A program made the translations under genes and the position numbers. From Myrica gale (taxonomy: Eukaryota > Streptophyta > Magnoliopsida > Fagales > Myricaceae), in the NCBI GenBank assembly GCA_963930655.1, contig OZ005609.1:19355001-19419000 (forward strand): a DNA stretch of 64,000 nt, given 5' to 3'. Numbering within the stretch: the first letter of the stretch is position 1; every line of letters begins with the position of its first letter. The notes below the pieces were generated by a model. That model saw only the letters and a list, made by a program, of their open reading frames with translations, ran no database searches and was not told the DNA's origin. Below are positions 60,323 through 64,000 of this stretch, piece by piece.

Positions 60323-63300
60323 CTAGACCTTCGGTTTCTTCCCTTTGCCTTCATCGGCTGGTTTGTTCTTGAAAGGAAGGAATGTCTTTCCACCCATAAA
60401 TTCTCGTAAGGCTTCTGGCACCTCAACACCATCCGCCCTCTGATAGTTCTCAAGTATACAGCATATTGTTCTCTCCGTTGCTGTGAGTGTAGAGTTCAAT
60501 AAGTGAACGTACTTCTTTGCCTGCTCATTGCTCTGTAACCGCACACATTAAAACAGGAAAAAAAAATTATTGTAAATTTGACAGGTCCACATAATATATA
60601 AGGAGTTGAGGGCAGTATAAGCTAAAAATCAAGACCTCAGATAGGAAAAAGAACAAACTCGGTTCAACAGCCAAAATATTTCTCTTGCACCTAATTCTTA
60701 TGAGCCTCACGCTAGAAGTTTGTTTCCTAAGTAAAAGATTTTACTAGTTTTGGATGTTGGTATAACCTTAAAAGAGAAATATTCACCTATACGTGGTGGA
60801 TAATGAATATATTTTAGATGAGCATGTTAGAGCATTGAAGTTTCATAAACGTCTTGTTCTTAAAAAATGAGAAAAGTTTTCTAGTAACTATCAAATTAAT
60901 AGTTCACCAATATTCTCAATATTGCTGTTAATAGAGGCATCGTGATCAGCATAGCAGGAATAAATTATGACAGACATAATAAGATAGTTCACGGGCTTAA
61001 CCTTTTTCTGCCCATATCGAATTTCCAGTCTTCTGGACTGATAGTCTGTACAGTTTGAACAAGAAACCAGCTCTCTGTAAGTCTGAGATGCAGGAAACCA
61101 TCCTTCCAAATCATACTTCTTTGAAGCTGCATCATTCAGAGCTCCAGAAACAATTACAACAATTTGATAGGGGAGTTTTAGCTGCAATTGGGAAAACTGA
61201 ATCAGATTCAGGAATTAAAAAGCTCCTACACTACTAAGTCAAGAGTGACCATCATCACACCAACAAGATTCTCATAGAGGATCCAATGTTTCTCCTCATA
61301 AAGGAAGTAGAGAAAAAGAGTCAACCTCATTCACTAATACACACAAGTCCAATATTCACACAGACAAATCAGTGTCTTGGCTTATACACAAAGGGCCACA
61401 CATTAAACAGTAGTAGATTAGAATCTCCAAACTGGAAGAACAGAGAAATTTGACACTCAAGACTCTTCCTTTGATAACCAAGGTCATGCAGCATGAAGGT
61501 AACCAACCAATCTTAATATTCTCATAAAAAAATTTCAAATGAGCAAGAAATTTAAAACACCCTAGAATTTACGATGATATTACCGTCTTGTAAAAATCCT
61601 CGGAATTTTTTATCATTTCTTCATGCATTGCCCACGATTCATTGTTATCTGGGCTAGTAAGGCAAAACTGCTCCACCTTCTCAAACTGATGAACTCTGAA
61701 TATTCCCAAAGTATCTCGACCATGTGAACCAGCCTCTTTACGGAAGCAGGATGAATATCCAGCATATCTGGGAAAATTTGAACACTAATAAACAAATGGC
61801 AACCACCCTACTTTCTATGTATACGAAAAGCTTACAAGAAGATGTCACAACCTTAAGGGTGCATATCTGGGAAAAAATTGAACACTGATAAACAAATGGC
61901 AACAACCCTACTTTCTATGTATATGAAAAGCTTACAAGAAGATGTCACAACCTTAAGGGTAACTCAGAAGGATGGATCCAATCATCCAAATGATAGGCAC
62001 ACAGTGGCTGTTCAGCTGTAGCAATCAGATATTTGTCATCTCCCTCACCTGTTACCTATTACATGCCAACGATATCAGATAACTCATATACTAGAAGTTA
62101 TGTTGCAGGAAAAGAATTTAAGGGAAGCATTCAACTTTTTTGGATGACAGACCCTCCCAAGTCCTCCCTCCAATTGTAACTAAAACTAGAAAGGTGCGAA
62201 GGAAAAAAGAAAAATCCAACAATAGGTACAAGCTAACTTCAAATTCCAAAACAAAAAAGGAATATATATAAAGTCAGACAGAAATATAAAGCCAATATAT
62301 GAAATTAGCCAGTGATGACAACAAGATGCAAACAAACTCACCCTACAGAGAGGGACTCTACCGATGAAGAATGTGAATTTAGCAACAAGTAAAAATTCCA
62401 AATCGATACTACAGTGTCCAATAAGGTGAAAAATATTAAATTCGTAACTTTCAGAATAAGCAAGTGAACGTGCATTTTTTAAACCTTTTGTGCCATGGCA
62501 CTAAGTATATTCGCACAACTAAACCAATATTACCTTGTAGAGTTCTTCATCGAATTGTGCTAATTGAGCACACTTTGCCATGATATCTTTTCTCATGAAG
62601 AACGGAGTCTGCAATGCAGTATATCCTCTTTTCTCCAAAAAGTCAAGACCAAAGTTAATTAGAGCCTGATTAAGACGCACTCCATCTCCTTTCAAGTAGA
62701 AACCTCTACCTCCAGCAACATCAGCACCTACATATCTCAAGCATATAGAGATTAGCAATCAAACCAGTTCCATGCGAGTTTTAGAGTGCACGTGAGTTAA
62801 ACATCTGTTGAGAAAGCTTTAGTGCAATGAAGCTCAGCCATTGAACTAGACAGGAGTAATACATCCATGGAGTAAAAATGAAAGGACAAAAGAAACTGGA
62901 CTCAGATGCCGTATAACCTAGCTTGGCCGAGTGTCATTAACATTTATTCACCCAGTAAAGTGAATATCATGCATACAAAACTCAGGAAGCTGACCCGATT
63001 AGATGGGTTGCAGCCTGACTGAGTAAGCAGAGTAAAGACTGCACGTGTTAAGATCCTTCTTATCTACAAAAGGAAACAACTTACTCAATCCCCTAGGAAG
63101 GAACCTCTATCTCAGTTCCGAACAAAGAAGGATATAGTAAGGTCGTCCACTTATAGAGTTATATATCTATAACCACCTGTCGAAAAAGCTGAACACTACC
63201 ATAGAATGCGAGCGATTCAGATTTGAAAGCTGATAAAAATTACAATAAGTAAAATCAGACCAAGACAGATGCTTTTTTCCCATTACCTATCGTCTGTAAT

Positions 63301-64000
63301 AAAAACAGTAGAGAAGGGTACACATCCACAGTTTGGATCTTCAAACTAGTAAAGTCTGAATATAGTTTACATTTCATTTATCAACGACTTGAGTACCCCA
63401 AGAGACGGTGCAACCAGCTCAATCTAATGCAGATTTGGACTGACTCCAGTGAATTTAAACCATTAATACACTAATTGTAAGCTGGCATAAATTTGACAGG
63501 AAAAAAAAATAACACATCCAAGAAAATCAATGCCAAACCAGTCATACAATATTTTGGCACCACAACATATTAACTACAATACATGATATTGCTTTCAAGC
63601 CTGAGACAGAAACTGCTGCCCTAAAACCTGATGGTTAACACTAGATACCTTTCTTCAAATCTGCAATCCCAAGGAGCTCAACAAGCTCAACATGATTCCT
63701 TAGTTTTGGCTCCAATCGTTTCTCACCCCATGACCTGATCACCTCGTTATTCGCCTACACAACATTTAAAGATTCATACCTCCAAGAAAGCATTAGGTAA
63801 ACTAAGAAGAGAGGAAATACACCATGTCATAGACCTCATCGTTGCTGATGGGAACTGAGTCATGAACGAGACTTCCAATTACTTGCAGTTTTGTATTCAA
63901 CTGCTCAAAAACTTCCCGAACCTCGGCTTCTTTCTCCGCTGCTGACTTCTTATTATCCTCTGTATTCTTAATCATCGCAGTGGTGTCTTCACCCGCCTTT
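60323..64000 (-). CDS. Seryl-tRNA synthetase, cytosolic type, 5' exon(s) outside window
   Basis: SerRS charges tRNA-Ser (and tRNA-Sec where present) with serine in the cytosol. Minus-strand exons with GT-AG borders and consistent phase are 64000(partial)-63835, 63754-63649, 62727-62534, 62055-61952, 61767-61584, 61181-61002 and 60532-60323 (TAG), about 381 codons. Plant cytosolic SerRS is about 450 residues, so roughly 70 N-terminal residues are off the right edge. The first visible exon is the N-terminal coiled-coil arm ([20 protein letters not shown], then [10 protein letters not shown]). Class II core blocks follow: [47 protein letters not shown], motif 2 [43 protein letters not shown] and motif 3 [19 protein letters not shown]. 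The C-terminal tail is Lys-rich (KGKKPKV). No disabling change in the exons. The intron between exons 62055-61952 and 61767-61584 is tandem-duplicated. Confidence 0.95.
61756..61956 (-). repeat. Tandem duplication of a whole SerRS intron with exon edges
   Basis: Two near-identical copies of about 99 bp cover the intron of about 85 nt and a few exon bases on each side (GCATAT...CACAACCTTAAGGGT at 61762-61860 and 61861-61960). Both keep their GT donor (minus strand GTTGTGAC at 61951 and 61851) and CCCAG acceptor (61867 and 61768). Between them lies the 15-nt segment 61866-61852, ATATGCACCCTTAAG on the minus strand, which is a possible microexon. Confidence 0.92.

Overview
This is a stretch of nuclear DNA from a flowering plant, almost certainly a eudicot. 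Three host gene families are recognisable (PEX12, a PHR1-type MYB-CC factor, cytosolic seryl-tRNA synthetase), all with GT-AG introns. A degraded TIR-NBS-LRR resistance gene is also present; this class is characteristic of dicots. More than half of the window is transposable-element DNA of many classes, often nested. The species cannot be named from the sequence.

Layout. (1) 658-11155, minus strand: PEX12, a peroxisomal ubiquitin-ligase subunit. Its last (RING) exon lies off the left edge. Its introns hold three LINE-derived insertions, one carrying a 24-bp minisatellite. (2) 12926-17478, minus strand: a complete seven-exon MYB-CC factor of the PHR/PHL phosphate-starvation family, with its leader and probable promoter up to about 18.9 kb. 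(3) 20.8-25.3 kb: an old endogenous pararetrovirus movement-protein fragment split by a 3.66-kb solo LTR. (4) about 25.3-37467: a large degenerate CACTA (En/Spm) element. It has arrays of a palindromic GATCGATCG-type motif, a Transposase_32-like ORF, a TNP2-like transposase split by a 3,390-bp solo LTR with a CATTT duplication, and a TNPA/Transposase_24-like gene. Its right terminus is intact and no left terminus is visible. (5) 39.55-43.26 kb: an inverted-repeat element interrupted by a 3.2-kb hAT element encoding a degenerate zinc-finger hAT transposase. (6) 43.3-49.8 kb: gene-poor DNA with a MULE-type MITE and a 2.15-kb non-autonomous hAT that contains exon-like segments. (7) 50578-58480, plus strand: a TNL pseudogene interrupted by a MULE (2.1 kb), a hairpin MITE (242 bp) and a hAT derivative (1.46 kb), each with a target-site duplication, plus several frameshifts. 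Its TIR exon alone is open. (8) 60323 to the right edge, minus strand: seryl-tRNA synthetase lacking only its N-terminal exon(s). One of its introns has been exactly tandem-duplicated, which creates a possible 15-nt in-frame microexon.

The host genes do not form a pathway and each has its own transcription unit. The main story is insertion history: target-site duplications give the boundaries and relative order of at least ten insertions. All coordinates and splice sites come from reading the sequence by eye against remembered family features; no alignments were run.
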